Part shown: in pieces, positions 15,832 to 23,095 of the stretch
Layout: each line of letters starts with the position of its first letter
How positions within the stretch are numbered: the stretch's first letter is position 1
From: Burkholderiales bacterium
GTDB lineage: Bacteria; Pseudomonadota; Gammaproteobacteria; Burkholderiales; Burkholderiaceae_C
DNA length: 40,328 bases
Reading direction: 5' to 3'
Assembly: GCA_019509985.1 (NCBI GenBank)
Contig: JAEKLF010000097.1
Span: 1-40,328 of the forward strand
Notes under the pieces: generated by a model
Seen by the model: only the letters and a program-made list of their open reading frames with translations
Databases searched by the model: none
What the model was told of the DNA's origin: nothing
Position numbers and translations under genes: made by a program

Positions 15832-16883
15832 GGCAGTTGCACGCGGGCGATCAGGCCGCGCGGCTGGTTCAGGTGCAGGCTCAGGCGCGCGGCCGGGCCG
15901 TAGGCGGCGGCCAGGCGGGCGCGCAGCGTGGCCAGGCCCGTGCCGCCGCCGTTGCTCGCGCTCATGCCGGCGCCGGTGTCGGCCACCTCCAGGCGCAGCA
16001 GGCCGGCATTGTCCGGGTCGGGGCCAGCGCGCACGCAGATCTCGCCGCCGTCGACCTGAGGGCCGATGCCGTGCTTGATGGCGTTCTCGGCCAGCGTCAG
16101 CAGGCAGGTGGAGGGCACGACGACCTCGTCCAGCCCCGGCGCGACGTCGAAGCGCAGCGTGAGCCGCTCGGGCCCGATGCGGCGCTGGTGCAGCGCGAGG
16201 AAGGCGCGCACGAGCTCGAGCTCGCGGGCCAGCGGCGTCTCGCTCTGGCGCAATTCGGGCAGCGCGGCGGCGAGGTAGCGGCGCAGGTCGGCCAGCATCG
16301 CGCGCGCGGCGCCGGCGTCGGTGCTGGCCAGGCGGCGCAGGTGCGCCAGCGTGTTGAACAGGAAATGCGGCTCGACCTGGGCCTGCAGCAGCGCTGCCCG
16401 GGCCGCATCGAGCCGGCCGGCCAGCGCGGCCTCGTCGCGGTGCAGGCTCTCGGCCGCCGCCTCGCCGCGGCGCGCGCGGGCGTGGAATTCGGCGCCCAGG
16501 CAGGCGCAGGCGGCGAAGGTCAGCTGCATCTGCAGCGCATAGGGCGAAACATGCAGGCCGCCCTCGACGAGGCCGAGCAGTGCCAACAGCACGAGGCTGG
16601 CCAGCGACAGCGCGGCGATCTGCACGGCCAGGCCGATGCGGCGCGCGCGCGGCGAACGCGGCAGCCAGCGCCGCGTCAGCACGGCACCCAGGCCCAGGCT
16701 CCACAGCATGAAGGCGACGCCGAGCCAGGCGCGCAGGCCGCCGGGGCCGCCGCCATCGCCGCAACTGCCCTCGCCGACATGGCATTGCAGCCAGCCCGGC
16801 GCCAGCAGCGCGCCGGCCAGCGGCAGGCTCAGCAGCGCCCCGGCGGCGAGGGCGCGCAGCGGCAGGTCAGGGCGGATCGGCAT
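15822..16883 (-). CDS. LytS/YehU-type sensor histidine kinase
   Basis: The 353-residue protein has four likely transmembrane helices in residues ~8-135. These include a loop with two cysteines (WLQCHVGEGSCGDGGG) between the first two. A cytoplasmic His_kinase domain follows: phosphoacceptor His173 in QVEPHFLFNTL, N-box Asn267 in LAENAIKHGIG, Asp302 in VADTGAGM and GTGLATLRARL. All key residues are present, so it should autophosphorylate and serve the LytTR regulator two genes downstream. Its start lies 8 nt after the stop of the secreted protein gene, and its 3' end overlaps the pseudokinase. The Cys-bearing periplasmic loop could sense redox or a ligand. Confidence 0.9.
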   Translation of the reverse strand: MPIRPDLPLRALAAGALLSLPLAGALLAPGWLQCHVGEGSCGDGGGPGGLRAWLGVAFMLWSLGLGAVLTRRWLPRSPRARRIGLAVQIAALSLASLVLLALLGLVEGGLHVSPYALQMQLTFAACACLGAEFHARARRGEAAAESLHRDEAALAGRLDAARAALLQAQVEPHFLFNTLAHLRRLASTDAGAARAMLADLRRYLAAALPELRQSETPLARELELVRAFLALHQRRIGPERLTLRFDVAPGLDEVVVPSTCLLTLAENAIKHGIGPQVDGGEICVRAGPDPDNAGLLRLEVADTGAGMSASNGGGTGLATLRARLAAAYGPAARLSLHLNQPRGLIARVQLPCR

Positions 16884-16891
16884 GCGCGCGT

Positions 16892-17263
16892 CTAACGGGG
16901 CGAGGAGGCTTGGGCGACGGTGCCCGAGGCGGCGGAGGCGACGGCCTGGGCCCGGGGTTCGGCGAAGCGGATGTTAAGGACGTAGCGCTGCGGCGTGCCG
17001 GCGCGGCAGTCCAGCGTCTCCATGGCGATGCGCACGGGGCTGCGGTAGCTGCGCGTGCCGTCCAGCGCGACGAGCTGAGGGCGGCCGGTGGCGTCGACCT
17101 CGAACTCGACGCGCACCTCGCCGTCATGGCCGATGCGCTGCTTGGCGCTGGCCAGGGTCTCGCTCAATTGCTCGGCAACCTGCGGGCAGGTCGCCGGGGC
17201 GTCCGGCGCCGCGAAAGCGGGGGCGGCGGCGAGCAGCAGCAGGGGCAGCAGCAGGGATTTCAT
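16892..17263 (-). CDS. secreted TonB C-terminal-like protein
   Basis: The 123-residue protein has a clear signal peptide, MKSLLLPLLLLAAAPAFA, cleaved near residue 18. The mature part contains EVRVEFEVDATGRPQLVALD and a YVLNIRFAEP strand, resembling the C-terminal domain of TonB-like energy transducers but without their membrane anchor and proline-rich linker. Two cysteines (CPQVAE near 26 and LDCRAG near 86) could form a disulfide. It is the promoter-proximal gene, 8 nt before the sensor kinase, so it may be a periplasmic accessory or ligand-binding partner of the kinases. The family assignment is tentative. Confidence 0.65.
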   Translation of the reverse strand: MKSLLLPLLLLAAAPAFAAPDAPATCPQVAEQLSETLASAKQRIGHDGEVRVEFEVDATGRPQLVALDGTRSYRSPVRIAMETLDCRAGTPQRYVLNIRFAEPRAQAVASAASGTVAQASSPR

Positions 17264-17326
17264 CGTGGGCTCCTTCGGGGTGGCGATGGCGCAAAGTTAG
17301 AGACCGCCGCCCCCGTCGTCAGCCGC

Positions 17327-17360
17327 CGCCGGACGAAGCCTGGAGATCGCCCGACGAAGC
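17327..17360 (-). promoter_or_regulatory. candidate LytTR operator: two 13-bp direct repeats 21 bp apart
   Basis: On the minus strand GCTTCGTCGGGCG (17360-17348) and GCTTCGTCCGGCG (17339-17327) differ at one position and are spaced exactly 21 bp start to start, i.e. two helical turns. LytTR regulators are known to bind two ~9-bp direct repeats with about 12 bp between them, which is the same geometry. They lie 64-97 bp before the first gene of the LytTR operon, a sensible place for autoregulation. The bases do not match the LytTR consensus closely. Confidence 0.45.
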
Positions 17361-17470
17361 GCAAGCCGCGGCCGACGGCGAAGCGGCTCCCATGACTTCC
17401 GGCAGACCACGGCACGCGACCGAACGCGGCGCTAAGCTGGCCTGGCCGCTTCCATCACTCGGAGACCTCG

Positions 17471-17914
17471 ATGCGCGCTCTCGTCCTCGCCACCCTGCTG
17501 CTGGCCACCTCGGCCTGGGCCGCCGACATGACGCCGCCGCCGGAGATCCAGCCCGCCGCGGTCGACCCGCTGGCCGCGCCGCGCCGCCTCATCGCGGCCA
17601 AGGACTGGGCTGGTGCGTTGGCTGCGTTGCGCGCGCAGCCGCAGGCGGCCAGCGCCGACTGGCACAACCTGATGGGCTACACGCTGCGCAAGCAGGCCAC
17701 CCCGCAGTTCGCCGAGGCCGAGTCGCAATACCTGGAGGCGCTGCGCATTGACCCCGGCCATCGCGGCGCCAACGAATACCTCGGCGAGCTCTACGTGATG
17801 ACGGGCGAGCTGGCCAAGGCGCGCGAACGCCTGGTAGTGCTGGAGAAGCTCTGCCCGAACGGCTGTGAGCAGCGTGCGGACCTGCAGCGGGCCATCGCTG
17901 CGGCGGGCAAGTAG
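17471..17914 (+). CDS. secreted TPR-repeat protein
   Basis: The 147-residue protein has a signal peptide MRALVLATLLLATSAWA cleaved near residue 17. TPR-like helical pairs follow: DWAGALAALRAQPQAASADWHNLMGYTLRK (given here in two parts of one segment near 44-75), then YLEALRIDPGHRGANEYLGEL and LAKARERLVVLEKLC. Two cysteines, LCPNGCEQ, lie near the end. Such small periplasmic TPR proteins usually act as protein-protein scaffolds; the partner is unknown. It diverges from the LytTR operon across a ~200-bp region that contains the direct repeats, so the two could be co-regulated. Confidence 0.75.
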   Translation: MRALVLATLLLATSAWAADMTPPPEIQPAAVDPLAAPRRLIAAKDWAGALAALRAQPQAASADWHNLMGYTLRKQATPQFAEAESQYLEALRIDPGHRGANEYLGELYVMTGELAKARERLVVLEKLCPNGCEQRADLQRAIAAAGK

Positions 17915-17923
17915 GGCGAGTCT

Positions 17924-18229
17924 TCAGGTCAGCTCGTCGCTGACGCAGTCGCGCACCTTCGCGGGCACGGCGGCCTCGGGCACTTCGACGACTTCGGGCT
18001 TGGCTGCGCCGGCCCGGTGCAGTGTCAGTCGGTAGCGAAAGCCGTCCGCGGCGCCGGGGTGTTCGGCGGCCGGCCTGGCGCCACCGAACAGCGCGCCCAG
18101 ACGGCTGCGCTCGGCTGCGCTCAGCTCATGCCCCTGCACGCAGCCGACGCTGCGGATGCGCGAGCCGGGCAGCCCCATGCCGGCGAGGCCGCCCAGGCGT
18201 TCGACGTCGAGGCGGTCCTCAGCCTGCAT
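17924..18229 (-). CDS. emfourin-like protealysin inhibitor
   Basis: The 101-residue protein contains LDVERLGGLAGMGLPGSRI near residues 8-26 and FRYRLTLHRAGAAKPEVVEV near 64-83, ending PAKVRDCVSDELT. Size, beta-rich pattern and position directly downstream of a protealysin-like M4 protease match emfourin, the known protein inhibitor of Serratia protealysin. There is no signal peptide, as expected for an inhibitor acting on an intracellularly made protease. The start lies 12 nt after the protease stop, so both come from one transcript. Identification rests on weak sequence similarity plus strong context. Confidence 0.78.
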   Translation of the reverse strand: MQAEDRLDVERLGGLAGMGLPGSRIRSVGCVQGHELSAAERSRLGALFGGARPAAEHPGAADGFRYRLTLHRAGAAKPEVVEVPEAAVPAKVRDCVSDELT

Positions 18230-18241
18230 GCGTGCTCACGG

Positions 18242-19279
18242 TCACAGCCCGACCTTCTTCCAACCCGCGTCGATGGCCGCGGCGACGACGGCCTGGCCCG
18301 GATACTTCTGCGCGGCAAGCTGGCGGGTGCGGGCGGCGAACTGGGGCATGGTCATGTGCGGGTGGGCGCCGGACGTTGTCAGCGCCGCGTACCAGACCTG
18401 GCCGATTTTTTCCCAGCTCTTGCCGCCCAGCGTGACGCAGGCGGTGCAGAAGGCGAGGTTGGGCGGCCCGCTGCTGTAGTGCGGGTCCATGCCGGCCGTG
18501 ACCTGTGAGTACTTGGTAGGCTGGGGGGCCAGCGCCGCCTTGTCGTCGGGCTTGGCCATGTTGCGCAGCGCCTTGAAGCCCTTGCCCCTGGCGGTCGGGC
18601 CCATGATGTCGGCGCCGATCAGCCAGTCGGCGGCGGTCACGTCCTGCTTGGCGCGCCACTGGCGGAACATCGAGCCAAAGCAGTCCGACATGCTCTCGTT
18701 GAGGCCACCGGCGTCGCCGCTGTAGGCGAGCTGCAGGCTGTGCTGGGTGACGCCATGCGTCAACTCGTGGCCGACGACGTCGTCACCCTGGGTGAAGTCG
18801 ATGAAGAGCTTGCCATCGCCGTCGCCGTAGACCATCTGCGTGCCATTCCACATCGCGTTGTTGTAGTGCTTGCCGAAGTGGATGCTGGACATCAGCGTCA
18901 TGCCGGCATCGTCGATGGAGTTGCGACCGAACACGGTCCTGTAGAACTTGGCGACGGCGGTGGTCTCGGCGAAGCCGCGCTTGGCGGTCATGTCCTTGGA
19001 AGTCTTGGCGCCGAGCACCGGCGCGCCGGGCAGGGTCTGGCTTTGCTTGCAGTCGTAGACGGTGACCTTGGGCGTTTTCGCGAGTTCGACGAGATGGGCG
19101 CCGGTCTGCTGCGCGATCTGGGTCAGCATGCCGGCCTGGTCACGCAGGGCGCGCAGCCCGTCGCTCAGGCGGGCGGTGTCGCGCGCCGCCTTGCGCAGCT
19201 CCGGGGCGAGCTTCTTGTCGCCGGCCAGGCGTTCGAGCACGTCCTTGGGCACGATGTGGCAGGTACAGGTCATTCGCAT
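18242..19279 (-). CDS. protealysin-like M4 family metalloprotease
   Basis: The 345-residue protein begins MRMTCTCHIVPKDVLERLA, the short protealysin-type propeptide with a C-x-IVP motif, and lacks a secretory signal. The thermolysin-fold catalytic part has the zinc site HELTHGVT (His171, Glu172, His175), third ligand Glu195 in GGLNESMSD, and the late His in MDPHYSSGPPN. AAGGAGG precedes the ATG at 19279; a second ATG at 19273 has worse spacing. It is much shorter than secreted thermolysins because it lacks the long FTP propeptide. Members act on bacterial or host actin-like proteins and in competition, but the target here is unknown. It forms an operon with the emfourin-like gene. Confidence 0.92.
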   Translation of the reverse strand: MRMTCTCHIVPKDVLERLAGDKKLAPELRKAARDTARLSDGLRALRDQAGMLTQIAQQTGAHLVELAKTPKVTVYDCKQSQTLPGAPVLGAKTSKDMTAKRGFAETTAVAKFYRTVFGRNSIDDAGMTLMSSIHFGKHYNNAMWNGTQMVYGDGDGKLFIDFTQGDDVVGHELTHGVTQHSLQLAYSGDAGGLNESMSDCFGSMFRQWRAKQDVTAADWLIGADIMGPTARGKGFKALRNMAKPDDKAALAPQPTKYSQVTAGMDPHYSSGPPNLAFCTACVTLGGKSWEKIGQVWYAALTTSGAHPHMTMPQFAARTRQLAAQKYPGQAVVAAAIDAGWKKVGL

Positions 19280-19341
19280 GGCGGCCTCCTTGATTGGTGT
19301 GACAGAGCTTAGGCATGGCCTTTGCTGGATTCGCCTTCAGA

Positions 19342-19372
19342 CTTGGGGGCCCGGCGGCGACGCGTCCCCAAG
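19342..19372. other. 7-bp inverted repeat in divergent promoter region
   Basis: CTTGGGG (19342-19348) and CCCCAAG (19366-19372) with a 17-nt GC-rich loop. It sits between the divergent M4 protease and PBP1A genes and could be an operator. A chance pairing is not excluded. Confidence 0.3.
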
Positions 19373-19419
19373 GCATAGCCGCCGAGCTTGCATGGAGCTG
19401 TCGCCGCACTCCGCCTACG

Positions 19420-21678
19420 ATGCGCGCCATGTTGAAGTTTCTTGTCCAACGCCCCCTGATCGGCGCGCTGATCGCGGCGCCCCTCGTGCTTCTGCTGCTC
19501 GGCGCGATCGTCGCGGTCTTCATCTGGGCCCGGCTGCCAGACCTGGATTCGCTGACCGACTACCAGCCCCACCAGCCACTGCGCGTGATGAGCGCGGACG
19601 GCCAGTTGCTCGGCGAGTTCGGCGCCGAGCGCCGCCGCTTCGTGCCGCTGAAGGACATGCCCAAGCCGCTGCAGGACGCGCTGCTGGCCGTCGAGGACAG
19701 CGACTTCTACGTGCACTCGGGCATCGACTACAGCGGCATCGCCCGCGCGATGTGGCACAACCTGCTGCACCCGCGCTCGCTGCAGGGCGCGTCGACGATC
19801 ACGCAGCAGCTGGCGCGCAACATGTTCCTGACCAACCGGCAGACCTTGACCCGCAAGATGCAGGAGGGGCTGCTCGCCATCAAGATCGAGAAGAACCTGA
19901 GCAAGGAGCAGATCCTCGAGATCTACATGAACCAGATCCTGCTGGGCAACAAGGCCTATGGCTTCGGCGCCGCGGCGGAGCGCTATTTCGGCAAGCCGCT
20001 GGACAAGCTGAGCACGGGCGAGATCGCCGTCCTCGTCGGCCTGCCCAAGAACCCCAGCGGCTACAACCCCGTGCTCTATCCCGAGCGCGCCAAGCGCCGC
20101 CAGGCGGTCGTGCTGGGCCGCCTCGTGGCCGTGGGCCTGGTCACGGCCGAGCAGGCCAAGGCGGCGCGTGAGCAGCCGCTCGACGTGCGCCGGCCCAAGC
20201 GCCTGTCCGGCGTGGCCGACCACGCCGCCGAGCAGGTGCGCGCCGAGATGGTGACGCGCTACGGCGAGGAGGCCTACACGCGCGGCCTCACGGTCACGAC
20301 GACGCTGCTCTACGCCGAGCAGAGTGCGGCCCAGGAAGCGTTGCGCCACGCCCTGTTCGAACTGGAGCGGCGCCAGCCCTTCCGCGGCCCGGAGGCGACA
20401 CTGGATTTGCCCGAGGGCGATGACCTCGACGAGGCGCTGGACACCGCCTTCGATGCCTACCCCGACCTCGGCGAGCTGCGCGCGGCCGTGCTGCTCAAGC
20501 TGGACAAGAACGCCGCGGAGCTGGTGCTGTCCGACGGCGACCAGATCACGTTGAAGGGCGCGCAATCGCTGCGCCCGCTGCAGAACCTCAAGCGCGGCGC
20601 CGTGCTGCGCGTGCTGGAGGAAGGCAAGGGCCGCTGGCAGCTCAGCCAGACGCCGCAGGCCGAGGGCGCCGTCGTCACGCTGGACCCCGCCACCGGCGCC
20701 ATCCGCTCGCTGGTCGGCGGCTTCGACTTCGCGCGCAACCAGTTCAACTCCGCCACGCAGGCCTACCGCCAGCCGGGCTCGGCCTTCAAGCCCTTCATCT
20801 ACTCGGCCCTCATCGAGCAGGGCGGCTGGGCCGGCACGCTGGTCAGCGATGAACCCGTGCAGGTCGGCGACTGGGCGCCGCGCAACTACGACGGCCAGTA
20901 CGAGGAGGCGCTGACGCTGCGCCAGGGCCTGGCCCGGTCCAAGAACATGGTGACCATCCGCATCACCGAAGCCCTCGGTCCGCAGCGCGCCCGCGCCTGG
21001 GCCGCTCGCTTCGGCCTGGAGGAGGAGAAGCAGCCGCTGAACCTGACGCTGGCGCTCGGCACCGGCAGCGTCACGCCCATGCAGATGGCCCAGGCCTACG
21101 CGGCCTTCGCCAACGCCGGCCAGCGGCCCACGGCCTGGCTGATCGACCGCGTGCAGGACGCCCAGGGCAATGTCGTCTGGAAGGCCGACCCGCCCAAGCC
21201 GCAGACGGCCATCAGCGCGCGCAACGCCTTCATGACTTCGCAGCTGCTGGCCGCCGTCGCACGCGAGGGCACGGCCGCCAAGGCGAGTTCCATGCTCGGC
21301 CGCTGGGACCTCTACGGCAAGACGGGCACCACCAACGACGCGGTGGACGCCTGGTTCTGCGGCTTCCAGGCCTCACGCGTCGGCACGGTGTGGATCGGCT
21401 ATCCGCAGCCCAGGTCGCTGGGCGAACGAGAGACCGGCGGCGGCCTGGCCTTGCCGGTCTGGGCCGCGACGATGGCCGTCGCGCTGAGGGGCCAGCCCAG
21501 CACCCAGCTCGCACCGCCCGCCGAGGGCTTGGTGCATGAGGGCGATGACTGGTTCTATACCGAGTTCGCCGGCGACCTGGCCATTGCCCGCATCGGCGTG
21601 AAGGCGCCGGAGCCGCCGGCCTCGGCGCCCGAGGCCGACGGTCAGGAGCCGCCGCCGCGCCCGCCCATCAACCAGTGA
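19420..21678 (+). CDS. mrcA: penicillin-binding protein 1A (bifunctional transglycosylase/transpeptidase)
   Basis: The 752-residue protein starts MRAMLKFLVQRPLIG; the ATG at 19429 is an equal alternative. One N-terminal membrane helix (~10-35) precedes the GT51 transglycosylase domain, with catalytic Glu92 in AVEDSDFYVHSGID, then GASTITQQLARN and KIEKNLSKEQILEIYMN. The transpeptidase domain has Ser454 in QPGSAFKPFIY, Ser507 in SKNM and Lys634 in YGKTGTTN. It polymerises and cross-links peptidoglycan in the periplasm. An inserted region between the two domains (residues ~320-420) fits the OB-like domain of PBP1A. The C-terminus is Pro-rich (PPPRPPINQ). It is converged upon by the VOC gene with a 7-nt gap. 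Confidence 0.93.
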   Translation: MRAMLKFLVQRPLIGALIAAPLVLLLLGAIVAVFIWARLPDLDSLTDYQPHQPLRVMSADGQLLGEFGAERRRFVPLKDMPKPLQDALLAVEDSDFYVHSGIDYSGIARAMWHNLLHPRSLQGASTITQQLARNMFLTNRQTLTRKMQEGLLAIKIEKNLSKEQILEIYMNQILLGNKAYGFGAAAERYFGKPLDKLSTGEIAVLVGLPKNPSGYNPVLYPERAKRRQAVVLGRLVAVGLVTAEQAKAAREQPLDVRRPKRLSGVADHAAEQVRAEMVTRYGEEAYTRGLTVTTTLLYAEQSAAQEALRHALFELERRQPFRGPEATLDLPEGDDLDEALDTAFDAYPDLGELRAAVLLKLDKNAAELVLSDGDQITLKGAQSLRPLQNLKRGAVLRVLEEGKGRWQLSQTPQAEGAVVTLDPATGAIRSLVGGFDFARNQFNSATQAYRQPGSAFKPFIYSALIEQGGWAGTLVSDEPVQVGDWAPRNYDGQYEEALTLRQGLARSKNMVTIRITEALGPQRARAWAARFGLEEEKQPLNLTLALGTGSVTPMQMAQAYAAFANAGQRPTAWLIDRVQDAQGNVVWKADPPKPQTAISARNAFMTSQLLAAVAREGTAAKASSMLGRWDLYGKTGTTNDAVDAWFCGFQASRVGTVWIGYPQPRSLGERETGGGLALPVWAATMAVALRGQPSTQLAPPAEGLVHEGDDWFYTEFAGDLAIARIGVKAPEPPASAPEADGQEPPPRPPINQ

Positions 21679-21679
21679 T

Positions 21680-21699
21680 CCGCGGCTACTGACCCGCGG
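21680..21699. terminator. possible hairpin between convergent PBP1A and VOC genes
   Basis: CCGCGG at 21680-21685 and again at 21694-21699 (self-complementary) can pair around an 8-nt loop that includes the VOC stop codon. No T-tract is present, so termination is uncertain. Confidence 0.25.
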
Positions 21700-22051
21700 G
21701 CGGCTCCCAGAGCTCGACCTTGTTGCCCTCGGGGTCCATCACCCAGCCGAACTTGCCGTACTCGGAGTCCTGCGGCTCGCCGACGACCTCGCAACCTTCG
21801 GCGCGCAGGACTTCGATGAGACCGTGCAGGTCGGCGACGCGCAGGTTCACCATGAAGGGCGCCTCGCTCGGCGCGAAGTAGCCGGTGTCGGCCTTGAAGG
21901 GTGTCCACAGCGTCATGCCGGCGCTGCCGGGGATCTTGGCGCCGCCCCAGGGCTGCACCTCCAGGCCGAGGTGCACGCGATACCACTCGGACAGGGCCTT
22001 GGGGTCGCTGGACTTGAAGAAGATGCCGCCGAAGCCGATCACGCGTTGCAT
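21686..22051 (-). CDS. VOC (glyoxalase/bleomycin resistance) family protein
   Basis: The 121-residue protein starts MQRVIGFGGIFFKSSDP at ATG 22051, preceded by AGGAGG five bases away; the longer frame to 22321 runs over the divergent gene and is rejected. It contains WYRVHLGLEVQPWGG near 22-36 and ends with the typical VOC strand FGWVMDPEGNKVELWEPP, where Glu can be a metal ligand. This is a single-module vicinal-oxygen-chelate protein with one betaalphabetabetabeta pair; the substrate is unknown. It diverges from the DUF1203 gene. Confidence 0.87.
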   Translation of the reverse strand: MQRVIGFGGIFFKSSDPKALSEWYRVHLGLEVQPWGGAKIPGSAGMTLWTPFKADTGYFAPSEAPFMVNLRVADLHGLIEVLRAEGCEVVGEPQDSEYGKFGWVMDPEGNKVELWEPPAGQ

Positions 22052-22123
22052 GGAACCTCCTGTTGAGCGGGCGATTTCAGCACGGGAGTTGCGCGGCCGA
22101 AAGTGGCGAGCGCCGCGCGGCCT

Positions 22124-22156
22124 CCTTGGGTCGAATGGCGGCATCGCCACCCAAGG
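22124..22156 (+). promoter_or_regulatory. hairpin covering the ribosome-binding site of the DUF1203 gene
   Basis: CCTTGGGT at 22124-22131 is complementary to ACCCAAGG at 22149-22156, and TGGCG pairs with CGCCA inside. The 3' arm contains the AAGG of the Shine-Dalgarno (AAGGA, 22153-22157) that lies 6 bases before the ATG at 22164. If formed in mRNA it would hide the ribosome site, so translation may be conditional. Confidence 0.45.
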
Positions 22157-22163
22157 AAAAACC

Positions 22164-22637
22164 ATGAGACTCGCCGTTCGAGGAATCCCCACCGACCACT
22201 TCGACCAGCTCTGCCGCGGCGGCCGCGATGCCAACGGCCAGGGCGCGCTGCTGCGTCGCGCCGAAGGCCAGGGCAATCCCTGCCGCCACTGCCTGCAGCT
22301 CATCGCCGACGGCGACGACAAACTGGTGCTGTCCTACCGCCCGTTCACCGATCTGCAGCCCTATGCGGAGACGGGCCCCATCTTTCTGCATGCGCGCGAC
22401 TGCCAGCGCTACGAGGCCGACGCGCTGCCGGCCTGGTTTGCTTACCTCGCACCGGCGCTGGTGCGCGGCTACGACGCCAACGACTGGATCCTCTACGAGA
22501 CCGGCGCGGTCGTCGACGGCCGGGAACTGGACGCGGCCTGCCGGGACATCCTCGCCAACGAGGCCGTCGCCTACGTGCACATCCGCTCGAAGTTCAACTG
22601 CTTCCAGTGCCGCGTGGATCGCGCTCAGCCTTTGTAG
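22164..22637 (+). CDS. DUF1203 domain protein
   Basis: The 157-residue protein starts at ATG 22164 (MRLAVRGIPTDHFDQLCRGG); an in-frame start at 21885 lies inside the VOC gene and is rejected. DUF1203 features include the N-terminal RGIPTDHFDQL, NPCRHCLQLIADGDDKLVLSY near 38-58, GPIFLHARDCQRY near 71-83, and a final strand VAYVHIRSKFNCFQCRV. Cysteine pairs (CRHC, CFQC) could bind metal. The function of the family is unknown. Its 3' end overlaps the convergent globin gene by 13 nt. Confidence 0.8.
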   Translation: MRLAVRGIPTDHFDQLCRGGRDANGQGALLRRAEGQGNPCRHCLQLIADGDDKLVLSYRPFTDLQPYAETGPIFLHARDCQRYEADALPAWFAYLAPALVRGYDANDWILYETGAVVDGRELDAACRDILANEAVAYVHIRSKFNCFQCRVDRAQPL

Positions 22638-23095
22638 GGCCCCTTGACCTCGCCCCAGCCCCACTTGGGCATGGGCGCATCGGCGTTCACCTCGGTGCCG
22701 GCCTGGGAGTTGATGACGGCCAGCCGCGAGCCCCATTCCAGGTAGCCCACCAGCGCCGAGCGGAACTCCGGGTCGTCGGGCATGCCGAGCTGGTCGGCCG
22801 TGTCCAGCAGCAGCGCGACCCAGGCGCGGCGCTGCGCCTGGCTCAGGTGGCGGTTCAGGTGCTGGCGGATCATGTGCGGGTGGCCGCCCTGCTGCTCGGA
22901 ATAGGCCGTCGGCCCGCCCAGCACCTCGGCGAGGAAGGCGGCCACGTGGGCCGGATGCTCGCCGCTCATGTGGGCGAACACGGGCGCGAGCAGCGTGTCG
23001 TCCTTGACGCGTTCGTAGAAGCGCTCGGTCAGCCTTTGCAGTGCGGCGATGCCGCCGAGCCAGTCGTAGAGGGTGGGGACTGCGGTGTCGCTCAT
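22625..23095 (-). CDS. group II truncated hemoglobin (TrHbO-like)
   Basis: The 156-residue protein shows LYDWLGGIAALQRLTERFY near 9-27, HVAAFLAEVLGGPTAYSE near 50-67 and a proximal His79 in HPHMIRQHL, followed by AWVALLLDTADQLG and EFRSALVGYLEWGSRLAVIN. These are signatures of group II truncated globins, which bind O2 or NO and are linked to detoxification or redox protection in the cytoplasm. The start overlaps the DUF4386 gene stop as ATGA, indicating coupled translation in a three-gene unit. The C-terminus is extended (PMPKWGWGEVKGPYKG). Confidence 0.9.
   Translation of the reverse strand: MSDTAVPTLYDWLGGIAALQRLTERFYERVKDDTLLAPVFAHMSGEHPAHVAAFLAEVLGGPTAYSEQQGGHPHMIRQHLNRHLSQAQRRAWVALLLDTADQLGMPDDPEFRSALVGYLEWGSRLAVINSQAGTEVNADAPMPKWGWGEVKGPYKG

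Noticed and set aside
14806..16785. Long minus-strand frame joining pseudokinase to out-of-frame kinase sequence
   Set aside because: The upstream part is an Arg/Ala-rich shadow of the canonical kinase read in another frame; the real start is the ATG at 15831.
18242..19279. Secreted thermolysin-type toxin
   Set aside because: There is no signal peptide or long propeptide; the short C-x-IVP propeptide marks the protealysin subgroup.
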